Source: Pedobacter sp. UBA5917
Lineage (GTDB): Bacteria > Bacteroidota > Bacteroidia > Sphingobacteriales > Sphingobacteriaceae
NCBI RefSeq assembly: GCF_002432345.1
Contig: NZ_DJDT01000204.1
Coordinates: 1 to 23,062 of the forward strand
Direction: 5' to 3'
DNA length: 23,062 bases
Position numbers and translations under genes: made by a program. Below are positions 1 to 6,276 of this stretch, in pieces; position 1 is the stretch's first letter; each line of letters begins with the position of its first letter. The notes under the pieces are model-generated. The model was not told the DNA's origin and did not search any database. It saw nothing but the letters and a program-made list of their open reading frames with translations.

Positions 1-7
1 ATGGAAA

Positions 8-119
8 ATGTAAAATGGATGAGGCATGATTGCAAAATTAATATGTATCAGGTAAGATAGAAGGGGAATATTCCCAACATCCGTTTTATACATTATGTTC
101 TCCATCATCCATTTTACAT
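8..119. repeat. Inverted repeat at the window edge
   Basis: A perfect 15-bp inverted repeat has arms at 8-22 (ATGTAAAATGGATGA) and 105-119. The 82-bp spacer contains a 12-bp palindrome GGGAATATTCCC at 64-75. The right arm continues into purine-rich GATGGAA-like units when read on the minus strand (about 120-143). The element lies just downstream of the minus-strand hydrolase gene ending at 144. No coding potential is apparent in 1-143. It could be a decayed intergenic repeat or an extended 3' hairpin; the left side is cut by the window, so its full extent is unknown. Confidence 0.5.
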
Positions 120-143
120 CTTACACTCACTTTCCATCTTCCA

Positions 144-782
144 TCAAAAAAACGGATTGTGTTGCTTTTCGAAACCAATGCTCGTGGCCGGTCCGTGGCC
201 TGGGTAAACAATGGTTTCATCAGGTAATACAAAAAGTTTGTCGGAAATGTTTTGGATTAATTGCTGATGGTTACCGCCCGGTAAATCAGTACGGCCAATG
301 CTGCCATAAAAAAGTACATCGCCACCCATTAAAATATGATCGGCCGCACTGTAAAAGCATAAATGTGCGGGCGAGTGGCCAGGGGCGAAAATAAGGCTTA
401 GCGTGCTGTTACCAAAAGATATGGTTCCTGTTTCGGGTAGAAAGGTATCGGGTAAAGGAGAAACATCGTAACGGGTAAAGCCCATTGATGGTGCATAACC
501 TGGAATAGCATTTAAAATCGGCAGTTCGCCTTCATTAAACTGAGGTTTTAATCCATAAGTATCGAAAATGAACTTATTGCCAAAAACATGGTCGAGGTGG
601 CAATGCGTGTTTAACAGCAAAACGGGTTTTAGATTTTCCTGTTTGATGAAAGCTGCCAGTTCGTTCTGCTCAAAACCTTCGTACATCCCCGGATCGATAA
701 TCACACATGCTTTGGTTTCATCGTATAGCAGATAAGTATTTTCGCTGTAAGCGTTAAAAGTGAAGGTTTTTACTGTAATCAT
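144..782 (-). CDS. Metallo-beta-lactamase-fold hydrolase (glyoxalase II-like)
   Basis: A 212-residue cytoplasmic protein without a signal peptide, the usual size for stand-alone GloB/YcbL-type MBL hydrolases. The di-metal site is complete: H60-x-H62-x-D64-H65 (in THCHLDH), H136 in APGHS, D155 in GGDVLF and H196 in YPGHGP. The family hydrolyses thioesters such as S-lactoylglutathione or related small substrates. The dedicated C-terminal glutathione-binding domain of true GloB (about 250 residues) is missing, so the substrate is not fixed by sequence. It begins 46 bp after gldD, but a terminator-like hairpin at 793-818 lies between them, so full co-transcription is doubtful. The ATG at 782 is chosen because the MITVKTFTF strand is the typical beginning of the fold. 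Family assignment is firm; substrate is unknown. Confidence 0.9.
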   Translation of the reverse strand: MITVKTFTFNAYSENTYLLYDETKACVIIDPGMYEGFEQNELAAFIKQENLKPVLLLNTHCHLDHVFGNKFIFDTYGLKPQFNEGELPILNAIPGYAPSMGFTRYDVSPLPDTFLPETGTISFGNSTLSLIFAPGHSPAHLCFYSAADHILMGGDVLFYGSIGRTDLPGGNHQQLIQNISDKLFVLPDETIVYPGHGPATSIGFEKQHNPFF

Positions 783-792
783 AGGTTTTTAG

Positions 793-818
793 AAAAAATC
801 AGGATGTAACACATCCTG
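793..818 (-). terminator. Intrinsic terminator after gldD
   Basis: An 8-bp perfect stem (CAGGATGT at 800-807, ACATCCTG at 811-818) with a 3-nt loop is followed on the minus strand by a run of six T (793-798). It sits 10 bp past the gldD stop and 11 bp before the start of the MBL hydrolase gene, so it may attenuate rather than fully separate the two. Confidence 0.65.
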
Positions 819-828
819 CAAGATGATA

Positions 829-1416
829 TTAATTTTTCCACTTAAAGGTGGCAATCAAAGTGTCGATATCTTTTTTTATAAACTTAACAACGGGCGCAAT
901 AGAATCGTATTGTGGGCGCTCATTAAAATATAGTGCCCCCCTAAAATAATGTTTGGCACTATCGGTTAAAAAAAACTGTACAGATGAGGCGGTATTGCCT
1001 TCTATAGCGTAATAAATGCCATAGACCTTATGATCGGGATAATGGATAATCCGTTGATCAATGGCGCTGGCCTTTATGGTATGTTTAAAGGCAAGCTTGC
1101 GGGCATCTTCTACCATTTCATCATATTCGCCCTTGCCCGATACATCGTAATAGGTTAAGTGTAAAAAGCCGTTAAACTGTTTAAAATGCAGGTTGTACCA
1201 GTTTTTTCTTGCATCGCGGCTCAGGTCCTGCTCAACCGAAGCATAAGTTGGATACTGAAAAGTAAAGGGAACAGGTTTGCTAAACGTGGTATATTCTTTT
1301 TTAGGAAATACTATCCTGAAATAAGCCTTGGGTTTCGGGCTATAATCGTGGTTCTGGCAGGCAGTGAAGAACAAAAGCAATACAAAGGGTAAAAAAATAA
1401 GCTGTTTTAATTTCAT
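829..1416 (-). CDS. gldD: Gliding motility lipoprotein GldD
   Basis: A 195-residue lipoprotein: a hydrophobic signal peptide (residues 4-17) ends in a lipobox FTAC with the lipidated Cys at 20. The mature part shows landmarks recalled for GldD: YSPKPKAYFRI (25-35), PFTFQYPTY (49-57), NWYNLHFKQFNGFLHLTYY and SSVQFFLTDSAKHYFRGALYF. In Flavobacterium johnsoniae GldD is needed for gliding; its biochemical role is not known, and homologues occur in non-gliding Bacteroidota. In many Flavobacteriia gldD follows gldE and mutY/ssb; here the gene upstream is aroE, separated by 73 bp containing an intergenic repeat. A terminator-like hairpin follows the stop. The protein is full length for the family. 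Confidence 0.9.
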   Translation of the reverse strand: MKLKQLIFLPFVLLLFFTACQNHDYSPKPKAYFRIVFPKKEYTTFSKPVPFTFQYPTYASVEQDLSRDARKNWYNLHFKQFNGFLHLTYYDVSGKGEYDEMVEDARKLAFKHTIKASAIDQRIIHYPDHKVYGIYYAIEGNTASSVQFFLTDSAKHYFRGALYFNERPQYDSIAPVVKFIKKDIDTLIATFKWKN

Positions 1417-1431
1417 AATATTTTCTCAAAG

Positions 1432-1480
1432 ATTGCTTCCCCGACATCGGGGCAGACTGTCCTTCCTCCTCGCAATGACG
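1432..1480. repeat. Intergenic repeat of the GCAATGACG type
   Basis: The gap between aroE and gldD is largely filled by a repeat-like unit. Its ends ATTGC (1432-1436) and GCAAT (1472-1476) are inverted, and it has an inner palindrome CCCCGA-CA-TCGGGG at 1439-1452. On the minus strand it begins CGTCATTGCGAGGAGG, which resembles a short repeat I recall as widespread in Pedobacter and related genomes. Only one copy is in the window, so its repeat status rests on that recollection. Confidence 0.55.
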
Positions 1481-1489
1481 ATAGATTAA

Positions 1490-2239
1490 TTATTTATTCC
1501 AGATTGCCCAGGCTTTTTCTGCCTGTTGGTATAACATTTCCAATCCGTTTTTAATGTTTGCCCCCTGTGCTGCTGCTTTAGCCAAAAAGGCGGTTTCCAA
1601 TGGATTATATACCAGATCGTATGCCAGGTGTTCGGCGCTAAGCTGGGTATAATCAATTTCGGGAAAGGTATCAACATTTGGCGACATTCCCAACGGTGTG
1701 GTGTTGATCAATAATTTATGCGAAGTCAGAATTTCTGGTGTAATATCGGCATATAAAATAGCGCCTTCGGTCGCTTTGCGCACCACCACCAGGTATTCGA
1801 TATTTAATTTTTCCAAAACGTATTTCACTGCTTTGGCTGCTCCCCCATCGCCAAAAATCAATGCTTTTGTATGCTGAGGGCCCAATAATGGTTTTAACGA
1901 AGCTTCAAAACCGTATGCATCGGTATTATAACCTTTTAAATAATTTTCGCCTTCGAAACTTTTAATGGAAATGCAGTTTACCGCACCGATTTTTTCTGCA
2001 GCCTCTTCTACTTCGTTCAAATAACAAAGTACATTTACCTTATGCGGAATGGTTACGTTAAGGCCTAAAAGTGAAGGGTTTTCGCTCAACAGATCAGGTA
2101 ACGATTTGATATTTTCGATCGGGAAAAGTTCGTATTGATGATCGGCGATCCCTTCGTTCAAAAACTTTTCTGTAAAATATTTTTTAGAGAAAGAATGAGA
2201 TAAAGGATAGCCGATTAAGCCGTATGTTTTCATATTCAA
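1490..2239 (-). CDS. aroE: Shikimate dehydrogenase
   Basis: Reduces 3-dehydroshikimate to shikimate with NADPH in aromatic amino-acid synthesis. At 249 residues it is slightly shorter than E. coli AroE (272), which is usual in Bacteroidota. Substrate-binding serines lie in YPLSHSFS (S14, S16). The catalytic Lys is K67 in NVTIPHK and the catalytic Asp is D107 in GYNTDAYG. The dinucleotide-binding loop is GDGGAAKA (130-137), NTTPLGM is at 179-185, and the C-terminal GLEMLYQQA (232-240) carries the conserved Gln. Two ATGs lie two codons apart at the start (2239 and 2233); either fits. It is flanked on both sides by palindromic intergenic elements, so it may be transcribed apart from its neighbours. 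The NADP-binding basic loop of classical AroE is not clear after residue 150 (VVRKAT), but the family is certain. Confidence 0.95.
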   Translation of the reverse strand: MNMKTYGLIGYPLSHSFSKKYFTEKFLNEGIADHQYELFPIENIKSLPDLLSENPSLLGLNVTIPHKVNVLCYLNEVEEAAEKIGAVNCISIKSFEGENYLKGYNTDAYGFEASLKPLLGPQHTKALIFGDGGAAKAVKYVLEKLNIEYLVVVRKATEGAILYADITPEILTSHKLLINTTPLGMSPNVDTFPEIDYTQLSAEHLAYDLVYNPLETAFLAKAAAQGANIKNGLEMLYQQAEKAWAIWNK

Positions 2240-2276
2240 TTATAAACAAGGTGCTACTGTATTATATAAAGATGGA

Positions 2277-2339
2277 TTGTCATACTGAGCCTGTCGAAGG
2301 ATGGTTGCAAAATGCATTTCGACAGGCTCAATGTGACAA
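2277..2339. repeat. Long inverted repeat between comA-like gene and aroE
   Basis: Arms at 2277-2298 and 2318-2339 form a stem with a perfect 13-bp core, TGAGCCTGTCGAA (2286-2298) against TTCGACAGGCTCA (2318-2330), extended by TTGTCA/GTGACAA ends, with a 19-nt spacer. No T-tract follows on either strand, so it is not a standard terminator. It resembles the GTC-A-TGAGC-TTGTCGAA repeat type that I recall as common in intergenic DNA of Bacteroidota. Confidence 0.7.
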
Positions 2340-2381
2340 AATCTAGAATAATTGATTTATAATACTGTTGCTTATATCTGA

Positions 2382-3149
2382 TTATTTTACCTGGTTCAGG
2401 AAATAATCGAAAGTATCTCCGCGTAATCCCAAACGGATGGTTTCTAAAGGAATTACTTCTGCAGGGGCAATATTGCCCAGGTTTACGTTACTGCCAATCA
2501 GTTTGATAAACCAAACCTGCTGCTCTTTTTGTGGTGCTTCCCAGATGATGGTTTCTTCGGGGATCTGGGTTAAAATTTCATCAACCAAACCTTCGCGTAC
2601 CTCGCCGCTTCCACGGTAAATACCTACGTTACCACCTTCGCGGGCTTCGGCAATTACTTTCCAAGAGCCGGCTTCGATTTCGGCCTGCATTAATTTAATC
2701 CATTTGTAAGGTGCAAAAATCTTCGCGGCATCTTTACTGCCCACTTCCGAAATTACGGTTACCTGTTTAGATAGTTCGCGGATAAATTCACATTTTTTAT
2801 CATGCTCAATCTCGATAGAACCATCCGAAACTTCGGCATATTCCATTCCATACTGGTCTAAAACACGTTGGTAATCCGAAAACTGGTTACGGATGATAAA
2901 GGCCTCGAATAAGGTTCCGCCGAAATAGGTCGGGATACCTGCACTTTTATATAAAGCTAATTTTTCTTTAAGGTTTGGTGTTACGTGTGATGTTGCCCAA
3001 CCTAATTTTACGATATCTGTATGTACGCCGGCAACCTCAATAAAATCTTCTACCTGGCGTAAACTTAGTCCCTTATCCATAACCATTGTTAAGCCTTTCT
3101 GGCGCGGTTTAGCTGGACGTTCGGGAACGTTTAATAATGGATAATTCAT
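2382..3149 (-). CDS. Phosphosulfolactate synthase family protein (ComA-like)
   Basis: A 255-residue cytoplasmic TIM-barrel protein of the ComA family, whose archaeal member adds sulfite to phosphoenolpyruvate to give (R)-phospho-3-sulfolactate, the first step of coenzyme M synthesis. Family signatures run in order: GLTMVMDKGLS (19-29), DIVKLGWATS (45-54), GGTLFEAF (77-84), EVSDGSIEI (106-114), EVGSKD (135-140), EAGSWKVIAEARE (159-171), WEAPQKEQQ (203-211), NVNLGNI (221-227) and LGLRGDT (240-246). Length matches the family. Bacteroidota are not known coenzyme M makers, so the product may feed another sulfonate route; that is inference. It starts 61 bp after the TPR gene on the same strand, so these two may be co-transcribed, and is separated from aroE by an inverted repeat. 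Confidence 0.85.
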   Translation of the reverse strand: MNYPLLNVPERPAKPRQKGLTMVMDKGLSLRQVEDFIEVAGVHTDIVKLGWATSHVTPNLKEKLALYKSAGIPTYFGGTLFEAFIIRNQFSDYQRVLDQYGMEYAEVSDGSIEIEHDKKCEFIRELSKQVTVISEVGSKDAAKIFAPYKWIKLMQAEIEAGSWKVIAEAREGGNVGIYRGSGEVREGLVDEILTQIPEETIIWEAPQKEQQVWFIKLIGSNVNLGNIAPAEVIPLETIRLGLRGDTFDYFLNQVK

Positions 3150-3161
3150 ATACCTACAAAA

Positions 3162-3202
3162 GTGAAAAAAATTTTGAGATTTATTTGTTAAATTTTTCTC
3201 AC
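3162..3202. other. AT-rich imperfect inverted repeat in the TPR/comA-like gap
   Basis: GTGAAAAAAATTT (3162-3174) is imperfectly complementary to AAATTTTTCTCAC (3190-3202), with about 15 nt between. It fills most of the 60-bp gap between the TPR gene stop and the comA-like start and could be a hairpin or an operator; its function is not determinable. Confidence 0.35.
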
Positions 3203-3209
3203 GGGGGAT

Positions 3210-4613
3210 TTACCTAATATATCTGTTGATTACGTTTAAAATGGCACTATTATCCTGCAATTGCGGTAAATATTCGAATAAAATATAGTGTTTTTCAGGG
3301 TCGGTTGTTAAAGCTGTTTCCAGATAGCCCAGTGCATCGTTATAACTGCCCATTGCAAAAAGATAGGCAACCATGCGGTAATACAGTTCGGCAGCTTCGG
3401 GATTGTTCTTTATAGCCTGGGCCATCGTTTCTGATGCTTCCAACAATTTTCCCTGTTCGTAAAGTACTGTGCTGAAATCTAACCAGGCTTCGATATCCAT
3501 AGGGTTAAATTCCAATACCTTTTCGTAAGCTTCGATTGATTCGTCAATCTGGCCCAGTTTATAATAAGCATCGGCCATTGCAAACCAGAAATCGGCATTT
3601 TCTGCCTCTAAATCGATTGCTTTTTTATAAAAATGGAGCGATTCGAAATAACGTTCCTCAAAATTGAGTGTAACACCGATCCCAAACCAGGCATCAGCCA
3701 TTTTTGGATCCATTTTTACCGATTTTTTATAATATGAACGGGCTTCGTCCATTTTCTCCAGCTTTTCGTAACACTCGCCAATGGCACAATAGGTATCGGC
3801 ATTTGGTGGTTCGTATTCGAAAGTCTGTTTATAAACCTCAATGGCCTCATCGTACTTATCCAATTGTACCAGCGCATTTCCCTTGTTGAAATAGGCCGAA
3901 CTAAAATCCTCTTTTATTAAAATGGCGTAATCGTAAGCATCGATCGCTTTTTCGAAAAGGTTCAGTTTGTGGAAACTATTGCCCAGGTTGTACCATGCTG
4001 CATACGAATATGGGTCAGTATCGATATATTGCTGGTAAAACTTAATGCTTTCCTCCTGTTTATCGAGCACATCATAACAGAAAGCCAGTTCGTACAAACC
4101 ATCCTGGTTCTCCATATTCTGCTCTAAACTCAGCTTAATATAGGTAATGGCATTTTCGTAATCGCTCATGCTCTGGTATACATAAGCCATCTGCAATAAA
4201 ATCTCGTCGGTACTTTCGGCGAGCCCTAAAGCTTTTTCATAATTTTCCAGTGCCTCGTCATAACGTTCGGTATTCTGGAAAATATTGCCCCTTAACAGGT
4301 AAATATCCGGTTCGGAAGGCTCTAAAAGTTCTGCCTTTTGCAAAGCGATAAAAGCCTTTTCCTGGTTATTTGTTAAAATGTAAAGATGGGCCTGTTTGAT
4401 TAAAAAAACAGTTGCATAAGGGTGTTGACTTATTGCGAAATCAACTACCTGCAAAGCTTTGACCGGATCATTTTTCTCAATGTAAAAATCCACAATGTAT
4501 TCGAAAGCGCCTGCATCGAAAAAATACTGATCCTGGTTGCGGAGCATTTCTTCGTAACGTTCTACCGAGCGTTGTGCGTCTTCGTTGGATTCAAAAAAGA
4601 ATTCTTCTTCCAT
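3210..4613 (-). CDS. Tetratricopeptide repeat protein
   Basis: A 467-residue protein with no signal peptide or membrane segment. After an acidic N-terminus (MEEEFFFESNED) it is almost wholly tandem 34-residue helical repeats from about residue 35 to 445, roughly a dozen. They are recognisable by recurring patterns such as YDEALENYEKAL (118-129), AAWYNLGNSFHKLN (205-218), FNKGNALVQLDKYDEAIEVY (242-261), CAIGECYEKLEKMDEARSYY and FAMADAYYKLGQIDESIEAY. TPR arrays are scaffolds for protein-protein contacts; no catalytic domain is present, so the partner is unknown. It is the first gene of the minus-strand run that continues to the comA-like gene 60 bp downstream. Translation probably starts at 4613, directly before the acidic segment; 250 bp without a gene separates it from the divergent gene at 4864. 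Confidence 0.88.
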   Translation of the reverse strand: MEEEFFFESNEDAQRSVERYEEMLRNQDQYFFDAGAFEYIVDFYIEKNDPVKALQVVDFAISQHPYATVFLIKQAHLYILTNNQEKAFIALQKAELLEPSEPDIYLLRGNIFQNTERYDEALENYEKALGLAESTDEILLQMAYVYQSMSDYENAITYIKLSLEQNMENQDGLYELAFCYDVLDKQEESIKFYQQYIDTDPYSYAAWYNLGNSFHKLNLFEKAIDAYDYAILIKEDFSSAYFNKGNALVQLDKYDEAIEVYKQTFEYEPPNADTYCAIGECYEKLEKMDEARSYYKKSVKMDPKMADAWFGIGVTLNFEERYFESLHFYKKAIDLEAENADFWFAMADAYYKLGQIDESIEAYEKVLEFNPMDIEAWLDFSTVLYEQGKLLEASETMAQAIKNNPEAAELYYRMVAYLFAMGSYNDALGYLETALTTDPEKHYILFEYLPQLQDNSAILNVINRYIR

Positions 4614-4863
4614 ATATTATACTATTAAAGAACCGTGCCAATTAGCAGAAAAACACATTATAAGTTTACCAATTATAATTATCCGTTTTTAAAATAATTA
4701 TTAACATCAATGGGTTAAAACAGTGTAAATGGCTGAATATAAAGCGTATTGACTGTTGTTAAGATGTGTGGATAAATGATAGATTTTTACAACATCAGCG
4801 GTTCCTTTTCCCTTCTTTTACAAAAATACTATAAATTTATGGGATATACGTAATTGAGAAGTC
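4614..4863. other. Divergent intergenic region, no gene seen
   Basis: 250 bp of AT-rich DNA between the TPR gene (minus) and the NTF2-like gene (plus), so promoters for both should lie here. A TAAATTTA at 4832-4839, 24 bp before the plus-strand start, differs by one base from the Bacteroidota -7 consensus TAnnTTTG, but no matching -33 TTTG is at the right distance. No repeat, hairpin or RNA gene was recognised. Confidence 0.4.
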
Positions 4864-5319
4864 ATGAAAGGATTAGTCATTTTTGCCCTGTTTTTAATGG
4901 GTTTTGCTACAGTTAGCTATGCGCAGAACAATGAAGAAAGTGCTGTTAAGGAAGCCGTTAACCGCCTTTTTACCGGAATGAAAACCGGGGATAGTACTTT
5001 AACGCGTGCCGCTTTTGCGCCAAATGCCATTATGCAAACCATTGTAAATAAGGATGGAAAAATAACCGTTCGGGCAGAATCGGTAAGTGATTTTATAAAA
5101 GTGATCGCTACCCCGCATAAAGAAATCTATGATGAGCGTATTGTGTTTACCAAAATATTAATCGATGGCGCGCTTGCTTCTGTATGGACGGATTATAAGT
5201 TTTACGTAGGCGAAAAATTTAGCCACTGCGGGGTAAACTCGTTTCAGCTGGTAAAAGGCGATAAAGGTTGGCAGATTGTTTATATTATCGATACCAGAAG
5301 AAAGGATAGGTGTAATTAG
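4864..5319 (+). CDS. Secreted NTF2-like (lumazine-binding-like) protein
   Basis: A 151-residue exported protein with a signal peptide (residues 1-20, ending VSYA-Q). The mature part has the cone-shaped alpha+beta fold pattern of the SnoaL/NTF2 superfamily: an N-terminal helix AVKEAVNRLFTGMKTGDSTL, the segment FAPNAIMQTI, then strands ASVWTDYKFYVGEKFSHCGVNSFQLV and GWQIVYIIDTRRKD at the C-terminus. This end is typical of the putative lumazine-binding family (Lumazine_bd_2). These proteins bind or process small molecules, but no activity can be assigned. The gene is monocistronic and convergent with its neighbour, whose stop is only 24 bp away. Confidence 0.75.
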   Translation: MKGLVIFALFLMGFATVSYAQNNEESAVKEAVNRLFTGMKTGDSTLTRAAFAPNAIMQTIVNKDGKITVRAESVSDFIKVIATPHKEIYDERIVFTKILIDGALASVWTDYKFYVGEKFSHCGVNSFQLVKGDKGWQIVYIIDTRRKDRCN

Positions 5320-5343
5320 CCCACCTTCCTTTCTTTCAATCGC

Positions 5344-5991
5344 TTATTTTAAAGCGTTGTAGTATTTAAATATTTTAACCAGGTCGGTACCCTGCTTAAG
5401 ATCCAGCTGTTCATCTTTGATAAAAGCGGTAACATCATTCTTTTTATCGGCCAGAACGGTAGCCACATTTTTTGTTGAAGGGCTAATTTTCTGGATGATA
5501 CCTTCTTTTTTGGTAAAGTAAATATCCTGTTTTACCATTTTGTTCGACTTCTTTTTTGTATACCAGTCTTCGGTAACCTCTTTTTTAACAGCATACAGTT
5601 TTAATAGTGAAATACGTCCATCAACCAATGTTTCGTAGAAACCGGCCGGCTGGCCTGTACCCAGTTTGGTAAATACATGTATGTTTCCAACCGAATCGGG
5701 TAAGGTAAACGACTGCACAGCCTCCTGAACGGTGTAAACATGGTCGTTTTCGGCATACTCCAGCTGTTGCGTTTCTAAATTATAACGCAGATTATTTATG
5801 ATGAACTCTTTTTGACCATCGGTCTTGATTTTTCCGTTGGCGGGGGCATTGTTAAAATAGGTACTTCCTTCGGTAAATGTTTTTACCACAGACTTTAAAA
5901 GTGGTTTTTCGCCAGCACCAACAGTCACATTTTGTGAAAAGGAAAAAACCGCATGAGTAATGATACAAAAAAATAGAAAAATGCTTTTCAT
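5344..5991 (-). CDS. Secreted protein of unknown function
   Basis: A 215-residue protein with a clear signal peptide (hydrophobic residues 4-18, cleavage near FSFS-Q20). I do not recognise a named domain. The mature protein is rich in beta strands and Lys/Thr. A segment around residues 38-85 (TFTEGSTYFNNAP, FIINNLRYNLETQQLEY) reads like secreted Bacteroidota proteins that begin with a conserved surface-exposed beta unit and end in a helical tail (here FIKDEQLDLKQGTDLVKIFKYYNALK region, residues 190-215). No Cys is in the mature part and no lipobox is present. Its upstream region is shared divergently with the SusC gene at 6277 and contains two ACTAA-type palindromes, so the two could share control. 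Confidence 0.7.
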   Translation of the reverse strand: MKSIFLFFCIITHAVFSFSQNVTVGAGEKPLLKSVVKTFTEGSTYFNNAPANGKIKTDGQKEFIINNLRYNLETQQLEYAENDHVYTVQEAVQSFTLPDSVGNIHVFTKLGTGQPAGFYETLVDGRISLLKLYAVKKEVTEDWYTKKKSNKMVKQDIYFTKKEGIIQKISPSTKNVATVLADKKNDVTAFIKDEQLDLKQGTDLVKIFKYYNALK

Positions 5992-6120
5992 AAATGTGTT
6001 TTTTAGTAAAAAATGAGTGGAAAATATTGTTTGTAATAATTTTTATTCTGATAGTAAGTATTGTGTGTTAGGTGTTTGTGTTTTAAACTTAAAATTTAGG
6101 TAAAAAAGAGGTATTTTTCA

Positions 6121-6163
6121 ACTAAAAAATTAGTGTTTTTGCAAATTACTAAAACATTTTAGT
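6121..6163. promoter_or_regulatory. Two ACTAA/TTAGT palindromes upstream of the susC-like gene
   Basis: Site 1 is ACTAA-AAAA-TTAGT at 6121-6134. Site 2 is ACTAAAA-CA-TTTTAGT at 6148-6163, which also reads ACTAA-N6-TTAGT. Their centres are 28 bp apart, close to three helical turns, which suits cooperative binding of a dimeric regulator. They lie 113-156 bp before the SusC start and 130-172 bp before the divergent gene starting at 5991. The 14-bp architecture of site 1 recurs exactly at 18780-18793 before the second receptor locus. An operator role is inferred. Confidence 0.5.
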
Positions 6164-6276
6164 GATATTCTAATCGCAATTTATAACATTTTTAAGATAA
6201 AGGAAGTTTTTTTTGATTTATAGCTAAAAAAAACTGTTATTCGGGGATTATTAACTTAAACTAACTACTAAGAACA

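Noticed and set aside
95..394. Open frame on the plus strand opposite the MBL hydrolase
   Set aside because: It lies antisense to a gene with a full set of metal-binding motifs, has no recognisable domain, and starts in repeat-like DNA.
5992..6276. Canonical Bacteroidota promoter (TTTG, 19-bp spacer, TAnnTTTG) for the susC-like gene
   Set aside because: Several partial matches exist in this AT-rich DNA, but none has both boxes at the right spacing, so no promoter was called.
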